Shown: positions 1 through 7,400 of the stretch, piece after piece
Layout: each line of letters opens with the position of its first letter
Numbering within the stretch: the stretch's first letter is position 1
Notes under the pieces: model-generated
Database searches by the model: none
Seen by the model: the letters and a program-made list of their open reading frames with translations, nothing else
Told to the model about the DNA's origin: nothing
Source: Candidatus Dormiibacterota bacterium
GTDB lineage: Bacteria > Chloroflexota > Dormibacteria > Aeolococcales > Bog-877
Assembly (NCBI GenBank): GCA_030038765.1
Contig: JASHRA010000150.1
Location: 1 to 12,003, forward strand
Direction of reading: 5' to 3'
Length of the DNA stretch: 12,003 nt
Made by a program: the position numbers and the translations under genes

Positions 1-2280
1 GAGCCCGGGCCCCAGCCCCAGGCCCAGGCGGGGCGCGGCCCAGAGTAGGACCCCCAAGCCGAGGAGGAGGAGGGCCGCTCCCAGCCCCAGCGGGCCGGCG
101 CCCCGGGCCAGGTCGCCGTGCCCACCCTCCAGCAGGCGGAGCTCCGTGAGCAGCTGGAGCGAGGTGAGGCCGAGGCCCAGGGCGAGCGCCAGCGCCAGCG
201 TCGCGAGCCGGGGGAGGAGCCGGCCCGAGCCGGCCACCAGGGCGCCCAGGCCGAGCAGCAGGAGCGTGACCAGGAGGGCCCCCTGGAGGGTCGCCGCCCC
301 GGCCCCGAGGGCGGCCTCCCGCCCGCCCCCGATCGGGACCAGGAGCGTGCCCGCAGAGCTTCCCGGGGCGGCCAGCTGGGAGAGGCGGAGCAGCTCCGCG
401 GCCAGGCCCGTGGCGGCCGCTCCCAGCCGGCCCAGCAGGTCGCCCAGAGCGCCGGCGTAGAGCGGCGGCCAGCTGAGGAAGAGCAGCAGCAGGGGGAGGC
501 GCAGGCGCCAGGCCCAGCCGACCCCGTAGGTGAGCACGACGGCGGCGACGGCGAAGGGGGCCAGGGCCAGGAGGTCGGGGCGGAGCGACCAGTAGAACGC
601 CCCCCACATGACAGGCGTGACCGCGATCAGGAAGAGGGAGAGGAGCAGCAGCGGGAGGCCCACGATCCAGTCCAGCTGGCGGTCGCGGATGGGCCCGGGG
701 AGGGCCCGGTAGCGGCGCGCCAGGACCCAGCAGAGGAGGGCCGAGACGAGGGGCAGCAGGAGCAGGAGCCCGACCGAGGAGCGGAGCGGCACCGAGCTGG
801 CGAAGGTGGCCAGGCTGTAGTGGAAGGCGGCCAGGGTGAGGGCCACCAGGAGCAGCGCGCCCCAGGCGGTGGACCGGCCCAGGCGGGCGCGAAGGCCGCC
901 CCCGCCGGTGGCGGCGATGAGCCCGGGGGCGCCGGCCGCGCCCGAGGACCAGACCTCGACGCGTCGCCGGGTGGTCCAGCCCTGGCGGAGGAAGGTGAGG
1001 GTGCCGTAGACCCGCGCCGGGCGCAGCACCGCCACCACCCAGAGCGCGGACGCAGGCGCGATGGCGGCGGCCCCGAGGCGCCCCAGCCAGCCCTGGTCGC
1101 TGCGTCCCAGGACCAGCAGGCGCGAGCCCATGATCCAGGCCCAGAGCGCGCCCGCCCCCAGCATGGCCTGGGTGTAGGTGGCGGAGCGGGGCCAGTAGAG
1201 GGCCAGCACCGCGGTGATGGCCAGGGAGGCCAGGTACCACCAGAGCGTGACCACGGTGTAGACCCAGCCCCAGGTGAGTGGGCTCAGGTAGCGCAGGCGC
1301 CAGAAGGTGCGCAGGGTCGTGCCCCGCATCCAGCGCGTCCACTGCCGCAGCTGGTGGGAGACGCGCTCCGGGTACATGGTGAGGCAGACGGCGGAGGGCT
1401 GCTGCACGGCCCGCCCCCGGACCAGCGCCTGGGTGGTGAGGAAGGTGTCGTCCCCGAGCAGGATGCGGTGGCCCCAGAAGGTCTCGCCGACGTAGGCGTC
1501 GAGCACGTCCCGCACCAGCTGGCCGCGGTAGAGGGCGAAGGTGCCGCGGTTGATCAGCACGTTGCCGCCGGCCACGCTCTGGGCCGAGCAGGTGACCAGC
1601 TCCCAGATCAGCTGGCGCGTGCTGTTGATCCGGGTCAAGAGGTTGCGGTCGTGGTTCCAGGCCAGCTCCAGGCCCGCCACCGACTGGACGCGGGCCTCGG
1701 CGAAGGGCTTGAGCCCCTCCTCCAGGGCGCGCGCCTCGAGCGTGGTGTCGGAGTCGAGGGTGACGAAGACGTCGGCCCCGTCGCCGCGGAAGGTGCGGGC
1801 CTGGGCCGCCTTCTTGCCCGCGTTCTCCTGTCTCACCCAGTCGAAGTCGAGGCCCTCCGGGTGGTGCTCCGTCCACCACTGGCGGAGCTCGGAGTAGTCG
1901 ATCCGGGAGCCGTCGTCCACCACCTGGACCCGGCCCGGGAGACGGGTCTGGGCCATGAGGGCGTAGAGCACGCGGTCCAGCACCTCGGGGTCCTCGTTGT
2001 AGACGGGGACGCTGACCGTGACCCGGAGCCGGTCGAGCTGGCGCTGGGCCTCCGCGCCCACCGTGAAGGGCCGCTCCAGCCAGGAGACGGCCCACTGCAG
2101 CCCGGTGAGCAGGAAGTAGCCCATCCAGAGGGCGGCCAGGTCCTGGTAGCGGTGCCAGGAGGTGAGGAACCAGAGGTGGCGGAGCGTGAGCAGCAGCAGC
2201 ACCAGGCCCGCGGCCCCGATCCAGATCGGCGCCAGGGGCCGCCGCAGGCGGACGCTGGGGATCTCGTAGCTGTGGTTCAT
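1..2280 (-). CDS. Processive GT2 glycosyltransferase with long polytopic (exosortase-like) C-terminal half; truncated by window edge
   Basis: Membrane glycosyltransferase of family 2, hyaluronan/cellulose-synthase type, expected to polymerise a surface polysaccharide from a nucleotide sugar at the cytoplasmic face and pass it through the membrane. At least 760 residues are visible; the stop lies beyond base 1. Two hydrophobic segments (about residues 12-35 and 45-62) precede the catalytic domain. That domain shows VSVPVYNED, VVDDGS, DSD at 176-178 (metal and UDP-sugar binding), GDD at 276-278 (catalytic base) and QWTRW (the QxxRW motif) at 313-317. Everything after about residue 330 is mostly membrane helices, far longer than the usual four or so. 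The distal part (about 560-700) has the feel of an exosortase/archaeosortase fold but without its cysteine. The ATG at 2280-2278 overlaps the TGA of the upstream GT39 gene (ATGA) and has no clear ribosome site of its own, so translation is probably coupled. The GT2 call is firm; the role of the tail is inferred. Confidence 0.9.
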   Translation of the reverse strand, partial: MNHSYEIPSVRLRRPLAPIWIGAAGLVLLLLTLRHLWFLTSWHRYQDLAALWMGYFLLTGLQWAVSWLERPFTVGAEAQRQLDRLRVTVSVPVYNEDPEVLDRVLYALMAQTRLPGRVQVVDDGSRIDYSELRQWWTEHHPEGLDFDWVRQENAGKKAAQARTFRGDGADVFVTLDSDTTLEARALEEGLKPFAEARVQSVAGLELAWNHDRNLLTRINSTRQLIWELVTCSAQSVAGGNVLINRGTFALYRGQLVRDVLDAYVGETFWGHRILLGDDTFLTTQALVRGRAVQQPSAVCLTMYPERVSHQLRQWTRWMRGTTLRTFWRLRYLSPLTWGWVYTVVTLWWYLASLAITAVLALYWPRSATYTQAMLGAGALWAWIMGSRLLVLGRSDQGWLGRLGAAAIAPASALWVVAVLRPARVYGTLTFLRQGWTTRRRVEVWSSGAAGAPGLIAATGGGGLRARLGRSTAWGALLLVALTLAAFHYSLATFASSVPLRSSVGLLLLLPLVSALLCWVLARRYRALPGPIRDRQLDWIVGLPLLLLSLFLIAVTPVMWGAFYWSLRPDLLALAPFAVAAVVLTYGVGWAWRLRLPLLLLFLSWPPLYAGALGDLLGRLGAAATGLAAELLRLSQLAAPGSSAGTLLVPIGGGREAALGAGAATLQGALLVTLLLLGLGALVAGSGRLLPRLATLALALALGLGLTSLQLLTELRLLEGGHGDLARGAGPLGLGAALLLLGLGVLLWAAPRLGLGLGPGL

Positions 2281-4016
2281 GGGTCGGTGACGGCCTTGCG
2301 CCGACGCCAGCCGAAGCGGATGCCGAGCAGCAGGACCAGCGTGAGCAGGCCGCTCACCGCCACCCCGTCCGCCACCGGGCCCAGCACCGGGCTGGGCCGG
2401 GCCGCCGGCGTGAAGAGCTCCTGGAGGGCCGGGACTGCCGGTCCCGAGGGGGCGCGGCCCGAGGCCGGGAAGTGGTCCTGGGGTCGGTAGCGCCAGAGCT
2501 GGGCGCTGGTGCCGCCGTAGGGGGCGGTAGCCACCAGCCGGTAGTGGCGGTTGCCGCGCAGGGCGCGCAGGACGCGTCCGTCGAAGGGGCCGCCGGCGCC
2601 GAAGAGCAGCACCACCGAGGAGAAGAAGCCGTGGCGGATGCGGGTCGTGTAGGCCTTGGGGCTGAGGCAGAGGCCGACCGGCCGGCTGATCGAGCCGCCC
2701 TCGGGGAGGCGGATGCTGCAGCTGCTGGACCAGCGCCACCACTGCGTCCCGGCGGGGAGGTAGTACTCCAGCAGGGAGGGGTTCTCGGCGAGGATCGGCC
2801 CCCTGGTGTCGCCCAGGGTCCGCTCCGCGCCCCGGACCAGTGGGCCGGAGTCGGGCCAGCCACGGAAGAGCTGGTGGGCCTGGGCCAGCCCCAGGAGGCC
2901 GGAGCCGGCCAGCGCCAGCACCAGCAGGGCGGCCGCCACGCGCTGCGGGCGGGGCCAGCGCAGGAGGGCGAGGAGCCGGTCCAGCCCGTAGCCGGCGGCG
3001 CCGGCGCCGAACCAGGCGCCGAAGTCGAGGTGCTTGGAGAGGGAGGTGAGGGACTGGAGGTGCACATAGGCCAGCGGGACCAGCAGGACGGCCAGGGCCA
3101 GCAGGGCCACCAGGGGCAGCTCTGAGCGGCGCCGCCGGGAGGCCAGGGCCAGGAGCAGGCCCAGGGCGGCGGGGGCCGCCACCAGCGCGGTCAGCTCGAC
3201 GGACTGGGAGATGACGGCGGCGGCCGAGGTCGTTCCCGGCTCCCGCGCCAGGGTGGTCTGGAGGATGCCGGTGAGGTACTCCCCGCCCCCGAGGACGAGC
3301 AGGAGCGCGCCCAGGCCGAGCGAGTAGGCGAGCATGGTGCCGCCCCGGGCCAGGGCCTGGCGTCGGCCCACGGCGGGGAGGGAGACGACGACCAGGAGGC
3401 CGATCACGACCGGGTCGAAGAGCAGGGTGGCGTACTTGGTGGCGTTGGCCAGCACCAGGGCGAGCGCGGCCAGGGCGAGCCAGGCCGAGCTGCTGCTGAG
3501 CTGGGCGGCCCGCACCGACGCCCAGCTGGCCAGGGCCATGAGGCAGATCGCCATGGCGTCGTAGGTGGCGAATGCGCCGAGGCGCAGGGAGGCCCCGAGC
3601 AGGGCGAAGAGGGCGCAGGCGAAGAAGGCCGCCCGGCGGCCCTGGAGCCGGCTCACGGTGGCCCAGAGGAGGCTGGTGGTGAGCAGCATGAAGACGAGCG
3701 ACAGCGCCCGCGCCCCGGCCAGCCCACCCAGCCGGTCCGCCAGTGCCCCGAGGGGCGGGTAGATGGCGGGGGCGCCCGAGAAGTAGGTGGGGAAGGCCGG
3801 GATGGGTGTGCCCCGCAGCCAGTGGGAGAGCTCGAGTCGCCCGGCCCAGAGGTAGAGGGCCTCGTCCTGGAAGGCCGTGTTGGCCCGCAGCAGGCTGGCC
3901 GAGGCGGAGGCCTGGGCGACCAGGATGGGCAGCAGGGCCCAGGGCAGCCGCGCCCACCACGCGCTGGCTCGGGCCGGCGTGGCGCTGGGGACCGCTTCCG
4001 CTCTGGTGCCGCTCAA
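2277..4016 (-). CDS. GT39-type polytopic membrane glycosyltransferase (dolichyl-/polyprenyl-phosphate-sugar dependent)
   Basis: Integral membrane glycosyltransferase of the GT39/ArnT/PMT (GT-C) kind, which would transfer a sugar from a polyprenyl-phosphate carrier on the outer face of the membrane. With the chosen start it has 579 residues. The first membrane helix is at about 22-44. It is followed by the extracytoplasmic FQDEALYLWAG segment, whose D51-E52 matches the conserved acidic pair of GT-C enzymes. A conserved-looking FATYDAMA motif, about ten more hydrophobic helices, a soluble outer domain (about 400-530) and a last helix ending in a basic RRRK cluster follow. No in-frame ATG occurs near the N-terminus. 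I chose TTG at 4016-4014 because GGGAGG lies nine bases upstream and the first helix begins just after. The open frame continues to 4625, but that extension is low-complexity, Arg/Gly/Pro-rich and probably non-coding. It forms an operon with the GT2 gene by 4-base overlap. The exact sugar and acceptor cannot be told. Confidence 0.85.
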   Translation of the reverse strand: MSGTRAEAVPSATPARASAWWARLPWALLPILVAQASASASLLRANTAFQDEALYLWAGRLELSHWLRGTPIPAFPTYFSGAPAIYPPLGALADRLGGLAGARALSLVFMLLTTSLLWATVSRLQGRRAAFFACALFALLGASLRLGAFATYDAMAICLMALASWASVRAAQLSSSSAWLALAALALVLANATKYATLLFDPVVIGLLVVVSLPAVGRRQALARGGTMLAYSLGLGALLLVLGGGEYLTGILQTTLAREPGTTSAAAVISQSVELTALVAAPAALGLLLALASRRRRSELPLVALLALAVLLVPLAYVHLQSLTSLSKHLDFGAWFGAGAAGYGLDRLLALLRWPRPQRVAAALLVLALAGSGLLGLAQAHQLFRGWPDSGPLVRGAERTLGDTRGPILAENPSLLEYYLPAGTQWWRWSSSCSIRLPEGGSISRPVGLCLSPKAYTTRIRHGFFSSVVLLFGAGGPFDGRVLRALRGNRHYRLVATAPYGGTSAQLWRYRPQDHFPASGRAPSGPAVPALQELFTPAARPSPVLGPVADGVAVSGLLTLVLLLGIRFGWRRRKAVTDP

Positions 4017-4254
4017 GGTGGGAGGCCTCCCTCGCCGCGTTCCCGCCGGCCATGACCGGGACTCGGGGTCGCGCGCTCCTCCCGGGTCTGGCCGGATTCG
4101 AAGTCGCCCGCCGACATGGGGCCCGCCGCCTGGTGGCACGACGACGCCGTCGCCGGACCCCTGCCGACCGGGCGGGCCACGGCACTTCCGGGCCGGGGCC
4201 CACCGCTTCCCACCCCCGGCCGCGTCAAGTGCTCCACTGAGTCCACTCCAGTCG

Positions 4255-4284
4255 GCTGGATTGAAGTACTGAGTTGCTGGATTG
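4255..4284. repeat. Two direct copies of GCTGGATTG spaced 21 bp, possible tandem operator
   Basis: GCTGGATTG occurs at 4255-4263 and again at 4276-4284. The start-to-start distance of 21 bp is two helical turns, so both copies face the same side of the DNA. The repeat lies in the divergent region upstream of the glycosyltransferase operon. The layout is typical of a tandem regulator site, but no such regulator is known from this window, and a 9-bp match could be chance. Confidence 0.35.
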
Positions 4285-4547
4285 GAGACCGCCCGCCGCC
4301 GCCGGGCGGCGTCGGGAGCGGAGGTCTGCCCCACCCCTGGCGCGCGGCGGGGACGCCCCGCAGCCGCCCACCGGCTTGGGGGGAGCGTGGCACCCTGGCA
4401 CGCGCTTGTCAAATGGGCTAGTGGGAATTTTCTTGGCCCCTCGAGGCCCCGCCGCGCGCCGCTGGCCGGTCCCCCGGGAGGTGCCGCTGCGGGCTGGCAG
4501 GGAGGCCCCGGAGCCCGTAAGATTCTGACCTCTCGGCCCCCGAGCTC

Positions 4548-4553
4548 AGGAGG
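4548..4553 (+). promoter_or_regulatory. Shine-Dalgarno AGGAGG that places the propeller gene start at an ATC codon
   Basis: A perfect AGGAGG is followed by seven bases and then ATC at 4561-4563, in frame with the propeller protein. No ATG, GTG or TTG lies at the right distance. The protein's first beta strand (VLVIGTGKG) begins four codons after the ATC, where this family normally starts. The ribosome site therefore points to ATC as the initiator, or to a mutated or misread ATG. Confidence 0.55.
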
Positions 4554-4560
4554 AAGGCGG

Positions 4561-5658
4561 ATCAGCGAGGCGGTCCTGGTAATCGGCACCGGCAAGGGGG
4601 TGGTGGTCGCCCGCAGCGACGCCACCCGCGAGCGCTGGAAGCTGGAGCCGCTCCAGCTCCTGATGAGCTCCGTCTACGGGCTCGGGATCGACCGCCGTCG
4701 CCAACCGCCTCGGCTGTTCGCCGGCGCCACCAGCGAGCACTTCGGCCCCTCCCTGTTCCACTCCGACGACCTGGGCCGGACCTGGTCCGAGCCGGAGGCG
4801 GCGCCGGTCGCCTTCCCGGAGGGCAGCGGCACCTCCCTCGTCCGGGTCTGGCAGATCCAGCCGGGGCCGGACGTCGAGCCCGACCTGGTCTACGCCGGGG
4901 TCGAGCCACACGCGCTCTTCCGGTCCCGGGACGGGGGCATCAGCTTCGAGCTGGTGGAGGGTCTCTACAACCATCCCCACCGCCCCCGCTGGGAGCCGGG
5001 CGGCGGCGGCGCCTGCCTGCACACCATCGTGCCCCACCCCAGCGATCCCGACCGACTGCTGGTGGCGCTCTCCGCCGGCGGGGTCTACCGGACCTCGGAC
5101 GGGGGCGAGACCTGGGCTCCCGCCAACCGCGGCATCCAGTCCTACTGGATGCCAGAGGAGCAGCGCTTCCCGGAGTTCGGGCAGTGCGTCCACAAGGTCA
5201 GCTCCCACCCCTCGCGGCCGGAACGGCTGCTGGCCCAGAACCACTTCGGCGTCTACCGCTCCGACGACTACGGCGACAGCTGGGAGGCGGTCGAGGAGGG
5301 GCTGCCGGCCAACTTCGGCTTCCCCGTCCTGGTCGACCCCGAGGACGCCGACACCGTCTACCTCTTCCCGCTCGTGGCCGACTCCGAGCGCCTGCCCCCG
5401 GAGCGGCGCTGCCGCGTCTACCGCAGCCGCGACGGCGGCGGGACCTGGGAGCCCACGACCCGCGGGCTGCCCCAGTCCGGGTACCACTCGATCGTGCTGC
5501 GGGACGCCCTCTGCACCGACTACGCGGACCGGGCGGGGATCTACTTCGGGACCCGGGGCGGCGAGGTATACCAGAGCCTGGACCAGGGCGACTCCTGGCA
5601 GCAGGTGGCGTCCCACCTGCCCGACGTGCTCTCGGTGCGGGCAGCGGTGGTGGGGTGA
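4561..5658 (+). CDS. Asp-box (BNR/sialidase-like, VPS10-type) beta-propeller protein
   Basis: A 365-residue soluble beta-propeller. Six Asp-box motifs of the S-x-D-x-G-x-x-W type are visible: about 68-75 (SDDLGRTW), 122-129 (SRDGGISF, Trp replaced by Phe), 178-185 (TSDGGETW), 234-241 (SDDYGDSW), 289-296 (SRDGGGTW) and 339-346 (SLDQGDSW). Such repeats occur in sialidases, photosystem assembly factor HCF136 and sortilin-type propellers. They mark the fold, not an activity. The Arg triad and Tyr/Glu catalytic set of true sialidases is not evident, so I do not call an enzyme. No signal peptide is visible, suggesting a cytoplasmic location. The start is taken as ATC 4561 behind AGGAGG. In-frame alternatives are CTG 4576, GTG 4600/4603 (inside the first strand) and GTG 4387 or TTG 4282, whose added sequence looks non-coding. 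The stop overlaps the GTG of the MoaD-like gene (GTGA), so the two proteins are probably made together. Confidence 0.82.
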   Translation: MSEAVLVIGTGKGVVVARSDATRERWKLEPLQLLMSSVYGLGIDRRRQPPRLFAGATSEHFGPSLFHSDDLGRTWSEPEAAPVAFPEGSGTSLVRVWQIQPGPDVEPDLVYAGVEPHALFRSRDGGISFELVEGLYNHPHRPRWEPGGGGACLHTIVPHPSDPDRLLVALSAGGVYRTSDGGETWAPANRGIQSYWMPEEQRFPEFGQCVHKVSSHPSRPERLLAQNHFGVYRSDDYGDSWEAVEEGLPANFGFPVLVDPEDADTVYLFPLVADSERLPPERRCRVYRSRDGGGTWEPTTRGLPQSGYHSIVLRDALCTDYADRAGIYFGTRGGEVYQSLDQGDSWQQVASHLPDVLSVRAAVVG

Positions 5659-5930
5659 GCGCGGAGCTCCACCTGCCTGCCTCCCTGCGCGCCTCCACTC
5701 CGGGACCCTCGGTCGTGGAGCTGGAGGCGGAGACCGTGGGCGGGGCCCTCGACCAGCTGCGGCTCAGCTGGCCCCAGCTGGAGCGTCGCATCCGCGACGA
5801 GCAGGGCCGGCTGAGGCGACACCTGCGCCTCTACCTCGGCGAGCTCGACGTGGCCGACCTCCAGGGGCTGGCCACGTCCCTTCCGGAGGGCAGCCGCCTC
5901 TACGTCATCCCCCAGGTCTCGGGCGGCTGA
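5655..5930 (+). CDS. MoaD/ThiS-family ubiquitin-like protein ending in Gly-Gly
   Basis: A 91-residue beta-grasp protein. It has an N-terminal beta strand (AELHLPASLR), a central helix with VGGALDQL (about 28-35), a strand with RLYLGELDV (58-66), the SLPEGSRLYVIPQVSGG end and a C-terminal Gly-Gly. The Gly-Gly tail is what an E1-like enzyme (MoeB/ThiF/ThiI type) adenylates, so the protein can act as a sulfur carrier for molybdopterin or thiamine synthesis, or as a SAMP-like protein modifier. Its GTG start overlaps the TGA of the propeller gene by four bases, and no other molybdopterin or thiamine gene is nearby. That argues for a dedicated job with the propeller rather than a cofactor pathway. 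Family membership is well supported; the specific role is unknown. Confidence 0.85.
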   Translation: MSAELHLPASLRASTPGPSVVELEAETVGGALDQLRLSWPQLERRIRDEQGRLRRHLRLYLGELDVADLQGLATSLPEGSRLYVIPQVSGG

Positions 5931-5948
5931 GGCGCCGGGACCGGCGCC
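5931..5948. terminator. Perfect 8-bp hairpin directly after the MoaD-like stop codon
   Basis: GGCGCCGG (5931-5938) and CCGGCGCC (5941-5948) form a perfect inverted repeat around GA, starting at the base after the stop. No T-tract follows, so it may be a weak, GC-type or bidirectional terminator, or an mRNA-stabilising stem. It lies between convergent transcription units, where a two-way stop would fit. Confidence 0.5.
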
Positions 5949-6018
5949 CTCCGCGCCTGCGCTGGCCCTTGAGCTGCTGCTGGCGACCCTCGCCGAGGAC
6001 GCCCTCCAGGAACCGCGC

Positions 6019-6158
6019 CTAGGCCAGGGGCAGGTTCTCCGCCCCGGCGTCCTGGCTTGCCACGTGGATCTTGCCGGACCGGGGCAGGAGGCTGTGGGCA
6101 GCGAGGACGCTGTCGTCGCCGAGGCCGTGGGACAGCAGTCTCGGACGGCGCGGGCCGC
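6019..6158 (-). pseudogene. Possible remnant of a coding sequence downstream of amidohydrolase 1
   Basis: About 45 codons on the minus strand, ending in TAG at 6021-6019, read like real protein (for example LLSHGLGDDSVLAAH and GKIHVASQDAG). Their third positions are almost all G/C, as in genuine genes here. The only ATG for this frame (6204) lies inside the C-terminus of amidohydrolase 1, and no ribosome site is seen. I do not recognise the family. It may be the tail of a decayed gene cut by a rearrangement, or simply a lucky open frame in GC-rich DNA. The rest of 5949-6158 shows nothing else. Confidence 0.2.
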
Positions 6159-7358
6159 TCAGTTCGTCGATGTGGAGGAAACAGCGCCTCCGATGTCCCT
6201 CCAATCGTGGACCTCGCCCCGGCAGATGGTCACCTCAACCTGTCGCAGGGCCGAGAGGGATGCGAGCGGGTTGCCACGAACAACCAAGACGTCGGCGGCC
6301 CAGCCCCGCCTCAGCTCCCCCACCTCCGACCAGCCCCACAGCGCTGCGTTCCCGAGCGTCACTTTCTCGAGCAATTCCTGGCGGCTGAATCCAAGGCCCT
6401 CGAGGATCTCCAACTCCTCGACGATCGACTCGATCGGGGTGAGGGCTCCGGCGTCTGTCCCTATGCCCCAGGAGACGCCCGCTTCAACGGCGCGCGAGAA
6501 GGTCCGGACCTTGACCTCATACATCCGTGCGGCGCGGTCCTTCAGGTCTGCGAGGGCTGGATCCGTGGTCATGCGCCGGATGATGGCGAAGGTGGGCACT
6601 AGGAACACATCCAACTCGACCATCCTCGCGCTCAGTTCATCGGTGAGGTATGAGCCGTGCTCGACCGATCTCACCCCCGCCTCGAGGGCCCGCCGAATCG
6701 CCTCCGGGGGGTGGACGTGCGCCGCAGCGACCGTCCCCGCCGCCTTGGCCTCCTCCACGATCGCCCTCGCCTCCTCCGAGCTGAACTGGACCGACGTCTC
6801 CACCTCCCCCGCGCGGCCGATGCCACCACTGCCCATGTACTTGATGAAGTTCGCTCCGGCGCGCAGCTGCTCGCGAGCCGCCTTTCTCACCTCGGGCACG
6901 CCGTCCGCCTGGCGCACGTAGGGATAGCCATGACCACCAGTCATGGCGATGAACTGACCGGCACAGCTCATCGTCGGGCCGGGCACAAGCCCCTGGGTGA
7001 TGGCATCGCGCAGTGCGATGTCGACGTGGCGATAGCCTCCGATGTCCCGACACCTGGTTATCCCCGCCCGGAGTGCCCGCCTCGCCTGCCTCGCGGCCAG
7101 CAGCGCGACCCTGGCGCGGGCTACGCGGCCCTGCGCGTGGACCTCTGGCACCAGGGTCAGGTGCGAGTGCAGATCTATGAGACCGGGCATGACGGTACAC
7201 CCGGTGGCGTCAATCTTCCGGACCGCCACACCCGCCGGCGCGGCTTCGCCGACCTCTCGGATTCGATCCCCTTCGATCGACAGGCTCCCTGGCTTGAGGA
7301 CACCGCCCGGGAGGAGCAGCTGGCCACCCGTGACCATGGTCATGCTCTCAGCGCTCAT
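6159..7358 (-). CDS. Metal-dependent amidohydrolase 1 (imidazolonepropionase-like / Xaa-Pro peptidase-like)
   Basis: A 399-residue member of the amidohydrolase superfamily, in the branch that includes imidazolonepropionase-like proteins and the Xaa-Pro / Xaa-Arg/Lys carboxypeptidases (prolidase-like enzymes). It hydrolyses an amide bond of a small substrate, probably a dipeptide or N-acyl amino acid, in the cytoplasm. Visible active-site elements are HSH at 64-66, K173 in FIKYMGSGG (carbamylated metal bridge), AHVH at 213-216, EHG with H234, and D302 in GIGTDAG. The expected binuclear-metal set is complete. The C-terminal WAADVLVVRGNPL is the usual small beta-sandwich tail. The start ATG 7358-7356 has GGAGG five bases upstream; an upstream GTG (7394) would add 12 unsupported residues. 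It lies 103 bases downstream of the binding-protein gene on the same strand and has no promoter of its own that I can see, so it is probably co-transcribed. It is closely similar to amidohydrolase 2. Confidence 0.88.
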   Translation of the reverse strand: MSAESMTMVTGGQLLLPGGVLKPGSLSIEGDRIREVGEAAPAGVAVRKIDATGCTVMPGLIDLHSHLTLVPEVHAQGRVARARVALLAARQARRALRAGITRCRDIGGYRHVDIALRDAITQGLVPGPTMSCAGQFIAMTGGHGYPYVRQADGVPEVRKAAREQLRAGANFIKYMGSGGIGRAGEVETSVQFSSEEARAIVEEAKAAGTVAAAHVHPPEAIRRALEAGVRSVEHGSYLTDELSARMVELDVFLVPTFAIIRRMTTDPALADLKDRAARMYEVKVRTFSRAVEAGVSWGIGTDAGALTPIESIVEELEILEGLGFSRQELLEKVTLGNAALWGWSEVGELRRGWAADVLVVRGNPLASLSALRQVEVTICRGEVHDWRDIGGAVSSTSTN

Positions 7359-7400
7359 CCTGACCTCCGAGTCGCACTGTCTCCCCGGCGCCACCCTCGT

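Larger units (their letters stand above)
4017..4560. other. Divergent intergenic region between the glycosyltransferase operon and the propeller gene
   Basis: About 540 bases with no convincing gene; the frames that stay open are Arg/Gly/Pro-rich. It must hold the promoters of both flanking units. An AT-rich island lies at about 4410-4437. TTGTCAA at 4406-4412 gives a TTGACA on the minus strand (4412-4407), but the sequence 17 bases further (CACGCT) is a poor -10, so I do not call a promoter. A 12-base palindrome at 4020-4031 (GGGAGGCCTCCC) contains the Shine-Dalgarno of the GT39 gene. Confidence 0.5.

Noticed and set aside
118..2490. 790-codon open frame on the plus strand opposite the GT2 gene
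   Set aside because: It is the exact codon-phase mirror of the GT2 coding strand. The product is Glu/Gln/Gly/Arg-rich low complexity, while the minus strand has clear GT2 motifs.
4384..4412. TTGACA-based promoter for the GT39 gene
   Set aside because: The -35 is perfect, but the hexamer 17 bases downstream (CACGCT) matches the -10 consensus poorly, so it is not called.
4282..4560. Upstream extension of the propeller reading frame (TTG 4282 or GTG 4387)
   Set aside because: The added residues are Arg/Gly/Pro-rich, include an AT-rich stretch unlike coding DNA here, and precede the natural first strand of the fold.
4546..5616. 356-codon minus-strand frame opposite the propeller gene
   Set aside because: Composition-driven shadow; the plus strand shows six Asp-boxes in register.
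4561..5658. Catalytically active sialidase
   Set aside because: Asp-boxes define only the propeller fold; the arginine triad and Tyr/Glu nucleophile pair were not seen.
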